A DNA stretch of 58,454 bases from Achromobacter sp. RTa. Lineage in GTDB: Bacteria; Pseudomonadota; Gammaproteobacteria; Burkholderiales; Burkholderiaceae_B. Numbering within the stretch: position 1 is the stretch's first letter; every line of letters begins with the position of its first letter. Where the stretch lies: contig NZ_JPYO01000034.1 in assembly GCF_000757485.1 (NCBI RefSeq), positions 74,966 to 133,419 of the forward strand. Reading direction: 5' to 3'. The translations under genes were made by a program, and so were the position numbers. A model generated the notes under the pieces. The model did not search any database and was not told where the DNA came from. It saw nothing but the letters and a program-made list of their open reading frames with translations. Shown here piece after piece: positions 24,293 to 33,483 of this stretch.

Positions 24293-25198
24293 TCACCACT
24301 GGCTTTCCGCCCCCTTCTGGAAGTATCCGACGAGGAAATCGACGAACACGCGCACCTTGATGGACAGGTGGTGCCGTTCCGGAAAGACGGCGTAGATGTC
24401 GGCCTGCGGCAAGGCGTAGTCCTCCAGCACGCGCACCAGCCGGCCGCTGCGCAGATAGCGCGCCAGGTCCCACTCGGCGCGCTGCAGGATGCCCAGGCCC
24501 GCCAGCCCCCAGGTCAGCGTGACCTCGCCGTCGTTGCTGCTGAGACTGCCCCGCACCTTCACGGTTTCGCTGCGGCGTCCCTTGGTGAAGCGCCACAGCC
24601 CGTAGGCCGCCTCGTTCTGCCGAAGCACGATGCATTGGTGGCGGGCCAGGTCGTGCGGCGCGGCCGGCACGCCATGCGCCTTCAGGTAGCCCGGCGAGGC
24701 GCAGACCAGGCGCCGGTTGGGCGCGATCTTGCGGGCGATCAGGCGCGTGTCCGGCAAATCGCCAAAGCGCACCGCCACGTCGAAGGCGTCCTGCACGAAA
24801 TCCGCCGGGCTGTCGGTCAGCTGCAATTGCAGCGATACCTCCGGGTACTTCTGGGCGAATTCCGCGATGGCGGGCGCGATGTAGCTGCGGCCGAATCCCA
24901 GCGGAGCGTTGACCTTCAAGAGGCCCCGAGGGCTGGCCTGGCGGCTGGCGATCAGCTGGTCCAGGTCCTCGATTTCGTCCAGGATGCGGCGGGCGTTCTC
25001 CAGGTAGACCTCGCCTTCGGCGGTAAGGCTCAGCCGCCGGGTGCTGCGGTTGACCAGCCGCACGCCCAGGCGCGCCTCGATCTGGGCCAGCCGCTTGCTG
25101 ACCGCCGCCGGCGTAACGCCCAGTTCCCGCGCCGCCGCGGACATGCCGCCGGCGCGCGCCAGCTCGACGATCAGCAGGAGTTCATTGGAATGTCCCAT
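24293..25198 (-). CDS. LysR-family transcriptional regulator
   Basis: A 301-residue LysR regulator: an N-terminal winged HTH (~residues 5-60; GGMSAAARELGVTPAAVSKRLAQIEARLGVRLVNR) and a periplasmic-binding-like effector domain (~90-295). The RLVNRSTRRLSLTAEG and SPRGLLKVNAPLGFG segments place it in the large CrgA/DsdC-like group. No effector is predictable. The ATG at 25198 is preferred to a TTG eight codons upstream. It converges on the alkA gene, with 13 bases between stops, and sits downstream of a repeat cluster. Confidence 0.9.
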   Translation of the reverse strand: MGHSNELLLIVELARAGGMSAAARELGVTPAAVSKRLAQIEARLGVRLVNRSTRRLSLTAEGEVYLENARRILDEIEDLDQLIASRQASPRGLLKVNAPLGFGRSYIAPAIAEFAQKYPEVSLQLQLTDSPADFVQDAFDVAVRFGDLPDTRLIARKIAPNRRLVCASPGYLKAHGVPAAPHDLARHQCIVLRQNEAAYGLWRFTKGRRSETVKVRGSLSSNDGEVTLTWGLAGLGILQRAEWDLARYLRSGRLVRVLEDYALPQADIYAVFPERHHLSIKVRVFVDFLVGYFQKGAESQW

Positions 25199-25223
25199 CG
25201 ATGAAAAACCCGCCCGTGTCAAA

Positions 25224-25424
25224 GGTGCCTGACGCCTGAATGGCCCTTGTGTCTGACACCCGGGGAGATCCGCTTTGGCGCGTAACGGCGTCTCGTAAGG
25301 GTGTCAGACACTGATCCCGGTAACGGCGTCTCGTAGGGGTGTCAGACACTGCTCCTTTGCTTGTGTCTGACACCCCTACGAGACGACCTTCGAGATGCCA
25401 GACCGCCACACGGGTGTCAGACAC
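25224..25424. repeat. Cluster of GTGTCWGACAC palindromes (locus 2), with a tandem and an inverted duplication
   Basis: Copies at 25224-25236 (degenerate), 25249-25260, 25301-25311, 25339-25349, 25363-25374 and 25414-25424. Two copies sit in a 38-base tandem repeat (about 25282-25313 and 25320-25351). One copy is part of a perfect 23-base inverted repeat (25327-25349 with 25363-25385, 13-base loop) that could fold into a long hairpin between yajQ and the LysR gene. Confidence 0.85.
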
Positions 25425-25452
25425 TGCCTCATCCCTGCCCCGCCTACCGCCC

Positions 25453-25935
25453 TCAATCGCGGAAATTCTCGAACTGCAGGGGCAGGTCCACGTCGGTTTT
25501 CTTCAGCAGCGCGATGGCCGCCTGCAGGTCGTCGCGCTTCTTGCCGCTGATGCGCAGCTTGTCGCCGTTGATCTGCGATTCCACCTTGAGCTTGGCGTTC
25601 TTGATGGCGGCGATGAGCTTCTTGGCCACCGGCTGCTCGATGCCCTGCTTGATGGTGACCTTCTGGCGCGCGCCGCCCAGGTTCTCCAGGGGGTCGGCCA
25701 CGTCCAGGCAGCGCACATCGATGCCGCGGGCCGACAGGCGGCCGCGCAGGATGTCCAGCATCTGCTTGAGCTGGAATACGCTGGACGCGACCTGCGTCAC
25801 GACAAAGCCTTCCAGTTCGAACTTGGCGTCGGTGCCCTTGAAGTCGAAGCGGGTGGACAGTTCGCGGTTGGCCTGGTCGACGGCGTTGGTGAGTTCGTGT
25901 TTGTCGACTTCGGAGACGACGTCAAAAGTAGGCAT
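25453..25935 (-). CDS. yajQ: YajQ family nucleotide-binding protein
   Basis: A 160-residue UPF0234/YajQ protein with two ferredoxin-like halves, starting MPTFDVVSEVDKHELTNAVDQ and ending LPLQFENFRD, both strongly conserved. It has been linked to nucleotide or RNA binding and, in Xanthomonas and Pseudomonas, to cyclic-di-GMP sensing. The length matches the family exactly. It is a single gene; the hairpin cluster 3' to it (25327-25385) may terminate it. Confidence 0.96.
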   Translation of the reverse strand: MPTFDVVSEVDKHELTNAVDQANRELSTRFDFKGTDAKFELEGFVVTQVASSVFQLKQMLDILRGRLSARGIDVRCLDVADPLENLGGARQKVTIKQGIEQPVAKKLIAAIKNAKLKVESQINGDKLRISGKKRDDLQAAIALLKKTDVDLPLQFENFRD

Positions 25936-26004
25936 GACACGGAGTCCTGTGCAATGGTGGGTGAAAAATTCGTTCCCGCCATTTTACCGGCGCCGCGCTC
26001 CGCG

Positions 26005-26793
26005 TCACGCCATGACCACCAGCAGCCGCCCCGCCTGCAGCGGATGGGCGATGACCTGCGCATCGATTCCATACGCCAGGTACAGATTGGCGGGCGTCAG
26101 CACCTCTGCGGGCGTGCCCGCGGCGATGGCTCTTCCCCCGCACAGCAGCAACAGGCGGTCGCACCAGCGCGCGGCCAGGTTCATGTCGTGCAGGATGACC
26201 AGTACGCCGGTATCGCCCGCGTGCGCCAGCTCCGCCGCCGTGCGCAGCAGATCGCGCTGGTGCTTGGGGTCCAGGCTGGCGGTGGGTTCGTCCAGCAGCA
26301 GGTAGCGCGGCTCGCCCGGGGCGCGCGCGGCGTTGCATTGCACCAGCACGCGGGCGAACTGCACGCGCTGCTGCTCGCCGCCCGACAACTCGGGATAGCG
26401 CCGGGCGCGCAGGTGGGTCACGTCGGCCTGGCCCAGCGCCTGCTGCACCAGGCCGTCCACGGCGGCCGGGGATAGCTCCGGGAACGGATAGGCGCCCATC
26501 GCCACCACTTCGCGCACGTCCAGGTCGAAAGTGAGCCCGGGTTTCTGAGGCAACACCGCGCGGCGCCGCGCCTGCTCTCGATGCGGCAGCTGCGCCAAAT
26601 CGGTACCCCCCAGCCTCACGCGGCCGCCATCGGGCGCCAATTCGGACGACAGCGCGCCCAGCAGCGTGGACTTGCCCGCGCCGTTGGCGCCCAGCAGGCC
26701 CACCACCTCCCCGGGGCGCAGCGCCAGCGACACCTGTTCCAGGATGCGGTTGCCCCCGCGCGCCAATGTCAGGCTCTCGGCGGCCAGCATCAT
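26005..26793 (-). CDS. bhuV: Haemin ABC transporter ATPase
   Basis: A 262-residue ATPase of the FecE/HmuV class: Walker A GANGAGKST, Q-loop VLPQKPGLTF, signature LSGGEQQRVQFARVL, Walker B YLLLDEPTASLDP and the switch histidine in VILHDMN. It drives haem import through BhuU. The start overlaps the bhuU stop (ATGA, 26790-26793). It is the last gene of the bhuRSTUV operon. Confidence 0.94.
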   Translation of the reverse strand: MMLAAESLTLARGGNRILEQVSLALRPGEVVGLLGANGAGKSTLLGALSSELAPDGGRVRLGGTDLAQLPHREQARRRAVLPQKPGLTFDLDVREVVAMGAYPFPELSPAAVDGLVQQALGQADVTHLRARRYPELSGGEQQRVQFARVLVQCNAARAPGEPRYLLLDEPTASLDPKHQRDLLRTAAELAHAGDTGVLVILHDMNLAARWCDRLLLLCGGRAIAAGTPAEVLTPANLYLAYGIDAQVIAHPLQAGRLLVVMA

Positions 26794-27803
26794 CCATGCC
26801 TCCGTCCGCGGGCCAGCAACCATAGGAAAAACGGCCCTCCCACCAGGCTGGTGACCAGCCCGATCGGCAGCTCGGCCGGAACGACCGCGACCCGCGACAG
26901 CCAGTCCGCCAGCGCCAGGGCGAGCGCGCCGCCCAACACGCAGGCGGGCAACAGCCAGCGGTGGTTCGCGCCCAGCGTCATGCGCACCAGGTGCGGCACC
27001 ACCAGGCCCACGAAGGCAATCCCGCCCGTGGCCGCCACCAGCGGGCCGACAATGAGGGCGCACGCCAGCACCAGCCTGGCCCGCACGCGCTTGAGCGCAT
27101 AGCCCAGGTGCTGCGCCTCGCGCTCGCCCAGCAGCAAGGCGTTCATCACGCGCCATTGGCCCATGAGCCACAACGACACCAACAAGGTCCACGGCCCCAG
27201 GAACGCCAGCAGCGCCCAGTTCGCGCCCGCCAGGCTGCCCATGCTCCAGAACGTCAGGTCGCGCAGCTGGGCGTCGTTGGCGACGAAAGTGAACAGGCCG
27301 ATCATGGCGCCGGCCACCGCGTTGATCGCGATGCCGGCCAGCAGCAGGCCGGCCACGCCCGGCACCCGTCGGCCGAGGGCATAGGCGCAGAAGGTCGCGA
27401 GCAGGCTGCCGGCGAAGGCCGCGGGCGCCAGGATCCAGAAGCCGCCCGAAGTCAGGACGATGGCGCCGACCGCGCCCAGCGCGCCTCCGGCAGAAATGCC
27501 GATCAGGCCCGGCTCCGCCAGGGGGTTGCGGAACAGGGCCTGCATGGATGCGCCGGAAATGGCCAGCGCCGCGCCCGCGACCAGCGCGAACAGCACGCGC
27601 GGCAGGCGGATGTCGATCAGCACGTTGCGCCAGAGTTCGCTGCCGGGTTCCGGGGTTCCCCACAGCAGCGAGGGCAGCTCGCGCAGCGGAATCCGGACCG
27701 CGCCGCTGCTGCTGGCGGCCAGCGCCACGGCGACCACCGCCACGCCCAGCAACAGCAAGGCCAGCGGCGGCCTCACGCGCCCGGCGCTAGCGCGCCATCG
27801 CAC
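26790..27803 (-). CDS. bhuU: Haemin ABC transporter permease
   Basis: A 337-residue FecCD/BtuC-type permease with about ten membrane helices. Hallmarks include RLPRVLFALVAGAALAISGASMQALFRNPLAEPGLIG, the ATPase coupling segment GLVVPHLVRM and a final ELPIGLVTSLVGGPFFLWLL. It moves haem across the inner membrane. The start is a GTG at 27803 and overlaps the end of bhuT by 17 bases, so the two are translationally coupled. Confidence 0.93.
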   Translation of the reverse strand: MRWRASAGRVRPPLALLLLGVAVVAVALAASSSGAVRIPLRELPSLLWGTPEPGSELWRNVLIDIRLPRVLFALVAGAALAISGASMQALFRNPLAEPGLIGISAGGALGAVGAIVLTSGGFWILAPAAFAGSLLATFCAYALGRRVPGVAGLLLAGIAINAVAGAMIGLFTFVANDAQLRDLTFWSMGSLAGANWALLAFLGPWTLLVSLWLMGQWRVMNALLLGEREAQHLGYALKRVRARLVLACALIVGPLVAATGGIAFVGLVVPHLVRMTLGANHRWLLPACVLGGALALALADWLSRVAVVPAELPIGLVTSLVGGPFFLWLLARGRRHG

Positions 27804-28620
27804 CGGCGGCCTCGCGCTTGAGTTCGGTCAGCGCCTGCGGCAGCCGCGGGCCCATGCCCAGCAACAGCAGATCGTCCATGACGATGACGCGCTTGCGGGC
27901 GGCGGCGGGCGCGGACGCGATGCCCGGCATGGCCAGCAGTTTCTCCGTTCCGCCGCTGGCTTCGAGCGAAGTCTTCGTCACCACGATCACCTCCGGCGCC
28001 AGCGCGCTGACGGCCTCGGCGGAGACCGGCTTGTAGCCCTGCTGGTCCTTGAGCACGTTGACCAGGCCTGCCATCGTCATCACTTCATTGGCGGCGGTGC
28101 CGCGCCCGGCGCCCTGCAGGGCGCCGGTGCGGTTGATCAGCAGAATGGCGCGCGCATGGGTGACCGGGATCGCCTCGACCTTCTTGAGATCGCGCTCGAT
28201 CCCTTCCACCAGGCGCTCGCCCTCGGCCGCCGCGCCCAGGGCCTCGGCAATGTTGCGGATGCGCGCCTTGAGCGAATCGACGGATGGCGAATCCGGCACC
28301 GTCACCACCCGCACTCCGACCTCGCCCAGGCGTTTGAGCGCGTCGGGAGGGCCGGCCTGTTCGGACGCCAGCACCAGGTCGGGCTTCAGCGCCAGGACAC
28401 CCTCAACCGGCACCGAGCGGTAATAGCCGATGCGCGGCAGCTTGGTCGCCGCCTCGGGATAGAGGCTGGAAAGGTCGTCCCCCACCAGGCGCTCGCCCTG
28501 GCCGAGCCGATAGACGATCTCGGTCACGCTGCCCCCCAGCGTCACCACCCGCTCGGGCGGCGCCGCGTGCGCGGCCGCGGCCAGCGCCCACCCGAATGCC
28601 ACTGCCAACCATGTCTTCAT
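27787..28620 (-). CDS. bhuT: Periplasmic haemin-binding protein
   Basis: A 277-residue periplasmic protein with a 19-residue signal peptide (cleavage near AHA-A) and a class III binding fold beginning ERVVTLGGSVTEIVYRLG. The tyrosine haem ligand of ShuT/HmuT-type proteins is in RIGYYRSVPVEGVLALKPDLVL. It carries haem from BhuR to BhuUV. It starts ten bases after bhuS. Confidence 0.93.
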   Translation of the reverse strand: MKTWLAVAFGWALAAAAHAAPPERVVTLGGSVTEIVYRLGQGERLVGDDLSSLYPEAATKLPRIGYYRSVPVEGVLALKPDLVLASEQAGPPDALKRLGEVGVRVVTVPDSPSVDSLKARIRNIAEALGAAAEGERLVEGIERDLKKVEAIPVTHARAILLINRTGALQGAGRGTAANEVMTMAGLVNVLKDQQGYKPVSAEAVSALAPEVIVVTKTSLEASGGTEKLLAMPGIASAPAAARKRVIVMDDLLLLGMGPRLPQALTELKREAAGAMAR

Positions 28621-28630
28621 CGCGTCGTCC

Positions 28631-29677
28631 TCAGGCGGCCAGCGGCACGCTGCACAGGCTGGCCATCAGTTCGCGCCACTGCGCCAGTTCCGGCTTGCCG
28701 GGCTTGCGTTCGCCGAAGAACTGCGCGATCAGGTCGCCGGTGGAGGAGTAGAGCTCCAGCGACGTGACCCAGCCGTCGGAAGTGGGCTTGTTCACCACCC
28801 AGGCCGACGCGATGGCCGTGGTATCCAGGTGCAGGTTGAACTTCGGGTCCAGCACGTTGTACCAGGGGCCCGTGCGGCGCAATTGCCGTACCGGGCCGGT
28901 ATGGATCTGGATCATGCCGCGGTTGCCAACGAAGCACATGATGGACAGGCCCGATTGCGCCGCGGACTCCAGCATGCGTTCGACGGATTCCGCGGGCACC
29001 GGCTGCGCCAGGTCGTCGCCCGCGGCGGCCAGCGCCGCCAGCCGGGACACCTTGAACTTACGCAGCAGCGGGAAGAATTCGTGGGTGTCCTGCATGGCCA
29101 GCCAGGCTTCGCGCCACTGGGCGCTGTCCTCGACGCGGTCCGCGTCGGCTGCCGGAGCATAGGGCGCGGTCTCGGGCCATACGGCCTCGCCCGCGAACTT
29201 CGCCACCAGCGCGTCGTAGGCGGCGGCGTCGGTCGCGTCGGTACGGTAGACCTTGTGCACGGCCACGCCCGCGCCGTCGAAGAACTGCAGGCTGTGGCGG
29301 CCGTCCTGCTCGACGGCCCAGGCCGACTTCCATGCGGTGAAGAACACGCGCAGGTCGATGTCCGGCCCCAGCACCAGGCCCACGGGCCCTTCGGCCTGGA
29401 TGTCTTCATACACGCCATGGCGCTCGTGCACACACCAGTCGTTGCGCGTGAGCGCCATGACTTCGCCCAGCGTGCCGAGCTCGCGGAAGATTTCCTGCGG
29501 CGTGCCTCGCAGGGCGGTGGCCTTCACGCCGCCGCAGCCCGCCGCCACCCACTCGGCTTCGGACACGCCCAGCGCCTGCGCAAGGTTGCGGGCGCGCAGC
29601 CCGGGTTGCGAGGCGGCCAGCGCCTCGTTGCGGGCGCGCAGCGCTTGCGCGCGGGACGAGAAATCGGTGTTGCTCAT
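28631..29677 (-). CDS. bhuS: Haemin-degrading / haem-trafficking protein
   Basis: A 348-residue cytoplasmic protein of the HmuS/ChuS family, built of two structural repeats (~1-175 and ~180-348) with family signatures ARNLAQALGVSEAEWVAA, NDWCVHERHGVYED, FVGNRGMIQIHTGPV and VVNKPTSDGWVTSLEL. Members bind haem and either degrade it or pass it to an oxygenase. The ATG at 29677 lies behind a GGAGG site; an upstream in-frame ATG (29695) has none. It follows bhuR by 63 bases, which contain a strong palindrome. Confidence 0.93.
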   Translation of the reverse strand: MSNTDFSSRAQALRARNEALAASQPGLRARNLAQALGVSEAEWVAAGCGGVKATALRGTPQEIFRELGTLGEVMALTRNDWCVHERHGVYEDIQAEGPVGLVLGPDIDLRVFFTAWKSAWAVEQDGRHSLQFFDGAGVAVHKVYRTDATDAAAYDALVAKFAGEAVWPETAPYAPAADADRVEDSAQWREAWLAMQDTHEFFPLLRKFKVSRLAALAAAGDDLAQPVPAESVERMLESAAQSGLSIMCFVGNRGMIQIHTGPVRQLRRTGPWYNVLDPKFNLHLDTTAIASAWVVNKPTSDGWVTSLELYSSTGDLIAQFFGERKPGKPELAQWRELMASLCSVPLAA

Positions 29678-29712
29678 GGTGGGCCCTCCGGCCATTGAAA
29701 CAGTTTGCGAAA

Positions 29713-29734
29713 GCCGCCGCCGGCCGGCGGCGGC
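29713..29734 (-). repeat. Perfect 22-base GC palindrome between bhuR and bhuS
   Basis: A self-complementary sequence made only of G and C begins seven bases after the bhuR stop. In the transcript it would form a very stable hairpin without a U-tract, as seen where the receptor gene needs more message than downstream genes. Confidence 0.6.
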
Positions 29735-29740
29735 GCGGGT

Positions 29741-32347
29741 TCAATACTGGTATGTCAGTGAGACGCGGACGCTGCGCCCCGGTTCCGTGTACCAATCGAC
29801 TGGACGCGGAATTGCGGTCGTGCCGGCGGTGGGTACATTGATGGCCTCCCAGTATTTCTTGTCGAACAGGTTGAAAACGCCTGCCTGCACCTGCAGCCCC
29901 TTCACGGCCGCAGGACGCCAATAACCCATCAGGTCGACCACGCCATAGCCCGGCGCCTGGAAATCCGGGTTGGGTTCATCGGGATACTCGACCTTGTTGC
30001 GCCGCAGCGCGGTGGTCAGCATCGCGTCCACGCCCCATGCGTCGCGGCTGTAGCCCACCCCCAGCACTGCTTTCAGCGGCGCCACGGAGTTCAGGTACTG
30101 CCCCGTGCCTTCGTCCTTGCCCACGGCCCAGGCCAGCGAGCCCCAGGTGCGCCAGCCCGGCGAGAACTTCCAGTGCGCGCTGGCCTCCGCGCCGTAGATG
30201 CGCACCTTGGCCCGGTTCACATTCCCGGTTACGCCCAAAGGATACTGGCCTTCCCACTCAGGCTGCCACTGCGGCGAGCCCGCGTCCACCGAGACGTCCC
30301 CATCGATGAAGTTCTGATAGCGGTTGTCGAAGAACGATACCGCGCCGCCCAGCTCGTCCGATCCCAGCTTGGCGCCCAGTTCCCAGCCCTTGCTGGTCTC
30401 GGGCTTCAGGTATGGATTGCCCACGCGCAGGTAGGTGCCGGGGCCGCCGTAGTTGGTGTAGAGCTGCGTCGGGCTGGGCGCCTTGAAGCCGTATGCGTAC
30501 TGGGCATAGAAACTCAGGTCGTCCCGCGCCTTCCAAGTGGCCAGCACCTTGGGCGAGAAGCGGCTGCCGCTATTGGACGGCGGCAGCGCGCCCGCGTTCG
30601 GATTGCTCTCGTAGCCGGGCGTGGACTGAGGCTTCTGTTCGTAGTGGTCGTAGCGCAGGGCCGGCATGACCGTATAGCGGCCGTCGGCGAAGCTGAATTC
30701 GTCCTGCACCCACAGGGCCCACTGGCTGCCCTTCGATTGCGGCACATCGGCCTGGTTGGTGTGCAGCATGTCGCACGGACGCGGGCCGAACAGCGCGGGC
30801 ATGCCCGGCCGGATCACGGGGCAGTTGTCGTAGCCGCTAGAATTCTGCTCGGTCTTGTTGCCGTACCACTCGCCGCCGAACGTCCACAACTGCGACACGG
30901 CCGCGCCCCCCAGGCGCTTGGTCAGTTCCGTGTTCACGCCGAACAACGTTTGCTGGATCGAATTGCTGCGGCCATAGGGGCCGCTGGGAAAGCCATAGCG
31001 GAAGGGATCCCCGGGGATGATGTAGGCGCGGGAATCGACGCCGCGGGTGCCGCTCTGCGAATTGTCGAGCCGCAGGCGCTGCCAATAGACGACGGCGGTG
31101 GCCGTATCGATGAGGCCGCCCTCGCCGGGCGCCTTGTACGAGTAGTCGAACGACACGCGCTCGCGCTCGGTTTCCTTGCGCGTGCCGTTTTCGCCATAGA
31201 GATAGCTGGTGCCGGCGCCCTGCTCGAACATGCTGTCGATGTCGGCGTTGCGCTTGAAGTATTCGCCCGTCAGCCCGAAGCGGTGGCCGCCTTCGACGCG
31301 CTGCTGCAGTTTCAGCAGGAAGCTGCGCTGGTCGTAGTCCTCGGGGCTGGGCTCGCTGCGCGCCGGGCCGTAGCCGCCGACATCGCCCCGGTTGTCCAGC
31401 GCATGGCCGTTGCGCAGCCCCGCCTGCACCAGCCAGAACGTGTTGTTGCGGACCTGGCCCGCCAGCGCCGCATTGGCGCCCCAGCTGCTGTCGGCCGAAT
31501 CGTAGTCCGTCTTGGCCAGCGCGCCGAAGGTCCTGCCGTCGCCGAGCAGGTCCGACGGCTCCAGCGTGTACAGGTCGGCGATGCCGGAGATCGCCCCCGA
31601 GCCGCCGCCGCTGGCGTCCGCGCCGCGCACGATGTCCAGCCTCGACAGGCTGTTGAAATCCACGGCTTCCAATCCGCCCTTCACGCCGCGCGCGCCGTCG
31701 TCCAGCCATGGCAGGCGGATGCCGTCCACGCGCGTCAGCACGCGGTCCTGATCCAGGCCGCGTATGTTGATGCTGTTGTTCTGCCGGTTGAAGCTCACGC
31801 CGGGCTCGGCCCGCTTGCCCAGGTCGCTCCAGTTCCGGATCTGCAGATCGTCCAGGCGCTTGCGGTCGGTGGTGGTCTCCCAGGCGGGCGTGGTGACCGC
31901 GCCATCGCCCTCCACCTTGACGGGCGCAAGCTGCATCACACCGGCGGGCGCCCGCGCCTCCAGGACGAAGACCCGGGCGCTGCGTTCCCGCACGCCCAAT
32001 CCACTGCCCTCCAGCAAGCGCGAAAAGCCGTCATTCACGGAATAGACTCCTTCGAGCCCCGCCGTGCGGCGCTGCCCCACCAGCGCGGCGTCGAACAGCA
32101 CCGTCACGCCCGCGCTGTCCGCGAAGCGCGGCAACGCCTCGGCCAGCGGGCCGGCGGGAATGCGATAGCTGCGGGCCTGCGCCTGCTCCGAGGCCTGGGC
32201 CCAGGCGCCCGACGCCGGCAGCGCCACGCCCGCGAGGGCGGTGAGTGCAAGCGCCGCATGCACGGAGGCGGCAAGTCGGGTCAGCAGGCATTGCGCGCCT
32301 CGGGCTGGTCGGGAGCCGCTTGCGCGGCCGGCGGGAAGGTAAGCCAT
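29741..32347 (-). CDS. bhuR: TonB-dependent haem receptor with signalling domain
   Basis: An 868-residue outer-membrane receptor. After the signal region (~1-50) comes an STN signalling domain (~60-130; SYRIPAGPLAEALPRFADSAG) that contacts HurR. A plug follows (~150-290; INIRGLDQDRVLTRVDG) and then a 22-strand barrel ending in LTYQY. The haem-receptor FRAP/NPNL box appears as GFKAP...NPYL near residue ~660-690. It imports haem and signals its presence to HurR and HurI. AAAGGA precedes the ATG. An FecI-type -35-like GGAAAT lies ~95 bases upstream on the coding strand (32441-32446). Confidence 0.95.
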   Translation of the reverse strand: MAYLPAGRASGSRPARGAQCLLTRLAASVHAALALTALAGVALPASGAWAQASEQAQARSYRIPAGPLAEALPRFADSAGVTVLFDAALVGQRRTAGLEGVYSVNDGFSRLLEGSGLGVRERSARVFVLEARAPAGVMQLAPVKVEGDGAVTTPAWETTTDRKRLDDLQIRNWSDLGKRAEPGVSFNRQNNSINIRGLDQDRVLTRVDGIRLPWLDDGARGVKGGLEAVDFNSLSRLDIVRGADASGGGSGAISGIADLYTLEPSDLLGDGRTFGALAKTDYDSADSSWGANAALAGQVRNNTFWLVQAGLRNGHALDNRGDVGGYGPARSEPSPEDYDQRSFLLKLQQRVEGGHRFGLTGEYFKRNADIDSMFEQGAGTSYLYGENGTRKETERERVSFDYSYKAPGEGGLIDTATAVVYWQRLRLDNSQSGTRGVDSRAYIIPGDPFRYGFPSGPYGRSNSIQQTLFGVNTELTKRLGGAAVSQLWTFGGEWYGNKTEQNSSGYDNCPVIRPGMPALFGPRPCDMLHTNQADVPQSKGSQWALWVQDEFSFADGRYTVMPALRYDHYEQKPQSTPGYESNPNAGALPPSNSGSRFSPKVLATWKARDDLSFYAQYAYGFKAPSPTQLYTNYGGPGTYLRVGNPYLKPETSKGWELGAKLGSDELGGAVSFFDNRYQNFIDGDVSVDAGSPQWQPEWEGQYPLGVTGNVNRAKVRIYGAEASAHWKFSPGWRTWGSLAWAVGKDEGTGQYLNSVAPLKAVLGVGYSRDAWGVDAMLTTALRRNKVEYPDEPNPDFQAPGYGVVDLMGYWRPAAVKGLQVQAGVFNLFDKKYWEAINVPTAGTTAIPRPVDWYTEPGRSVRVSLTYQY

Positions 32348-32449
32348 GGTCGTCCTTTCGATCCAAAAGGTGTCGGCATTCGTTTGCCTATACAGACCAT
32401 GACCCGCGTGAATTCCAAATCGGACAGCTTTGACAAAGAAATTTCCGAT

Positions 32450-32467
32450 ACGGCCGTTTCCGGCCGT
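32450..32467 (-). repeat. Small hairpin after hurR
   Basis: ACGGCC (32450-32455) pairs with GGCCGT (32462-32467) across six bases, just past the hurR stop. It could weakly separate hurR from bhuR transcription. There is no U-tract. Confidence 0.4.
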
Positions 32468-32469
32468 GT

Positions 32470-33483
32470 TCAGGCATCGGCCGTGGCGCGCGGCCCGATG
32501 GTCACCCAGTACGGCGTGCGGTAGCGCACCTGCACCGGCAAGGTCGCCGGCAAGGCGGCCAGGACCGCGTCGGTGTCGCGCAGCTGGAAAGCGCCCGAGA
32601 TCCTCAGGTGCGCCACCGCCGGATCGCAGCGCAGGATGCCCGGCCGGTAGCGGTCGAGTTCGGCGGCGAACGCGTCCAGGCGCATGCGGCTGGCGTACAG
32701 CACGCCGCGCAGCCAGTCGCTGGCATGCGGGTCCGCGGGAGACGGCGGCGAAACGCCCGCTTGCGTAAGGCTGCCCTGCTCTCCGGCCGACAGGCCGAGG
32801 GCGTTGCCCGGGCTCGCCATGCTGCTTATCCGGACCCGCCCCTCCTGCACGCTGACACGGCAGGACGCTCCGTCTTGCCGCACGCAGAATCGCGAGGCCT
32901 GGGCCTCGATATCGCCCAGGCGCGTGCGCACCACGAACGGCCTGGGATGCGCGGCGGTGTCAGGCACGGCGTGCACCGCGATCTCTCCGGAGCGCAGCCG
33001 CAGCATGCGGGTGGTGGCGCTGAACATCACGTCCACTGCGCTGCCCGTGTTCATGTGCAGCGTGGAACCGTCGGCCAGCGCCACGTCGCGGCGTTCGCCC
33101 GCCGCGCTGCGGTAGTCGGCGCTCCAGTCAAGGGGATCGGCGCGCCAGGCGGCCCAGGCCGCCGGGCCGGCCGCCACCAGGGCCGCCAGCGTCTTCAGCG
33201 CGGCGCGGCGGCTCTTGAGCGCCGGCCGGTTCAGGGTAGCCATGCCCAGCGCCGGCGGGATCAACCCGAAGCGTTCATTCACGCGTTGCGCGCGCTGCCA
33301 GGCATGTTCGTGTTCGGTCTTGCTGGCGCGCCATTGGTCGCAAGCGCGCCGGTCGGCTTCGGTGGCGCGGCCCGAACTCAGGCGCAGCAGCCAGCGGGCG
33401 GCTTCGCGCGCCACGCTGCGGTCCACGGCGGGCAGCTCGGCGCCGGCGTCGGGCGCGGCGCTCAGATCGCCGCCATGATGCAT
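32470..33483 (-). CDS. hurR: FecR-family anti-sigma regulator
   Basis: A 337-residue FecR-type protein. The N-terminal DUF4880 domain (~20-75; AREAARWLLRLSSGRATEADRRACDQW) binds the sigma factor. A membrane helix follows at ~105-130, then the periplasmic FecR domain (~140-330) with VALADGSTLHMNTGSAVDV. It relays haem occupancy of BhuR to HurI. It overlaps hurI by 22 bases. The name follows the Bordetella hurIR-bhuRSTUV order. Confidence 0.92.
   Translation of the reverse strand: MHHGGDLSAAPDAGAELPAVDRSVAREAARWLLRLSSGRATEADRRACDQWRASKTEHEHAWQRAQRVNERFGLIPPALGMATLNRPALKSRRAALKTLAALVAAGPAAWAAWRADPLDWSADYRSAAGERRDVALADGSTLHMNTGSAVDVMFSATTRMLRLRSGEIAVHAVPDTAAHPRPFVVRTRLGDIEAQASRFCVRQDGASCRVSVQEGRVRISSMASPGNALGLSAGEQGSLTQAGVSPPSPADPHASDWLRGVLYASRMRLDAFAAELDRYRPGILRCDPAVAHLRISGAFQLRDTDAVLAALPATLPVQVRYRTPYWVTIGPRATADA

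Noticed and set aside
25224..25424. Possible CRISPR array
   Set aside because: Units are 12-bp palindromes with irregular spacing and partly duplicated spacers; no cas genes are present.
30173..32524. 783-codon open frame antisense to bhuR
   Set aside because: No ribosome site or domain; the opposite strand encodes a complete TonB receptor.
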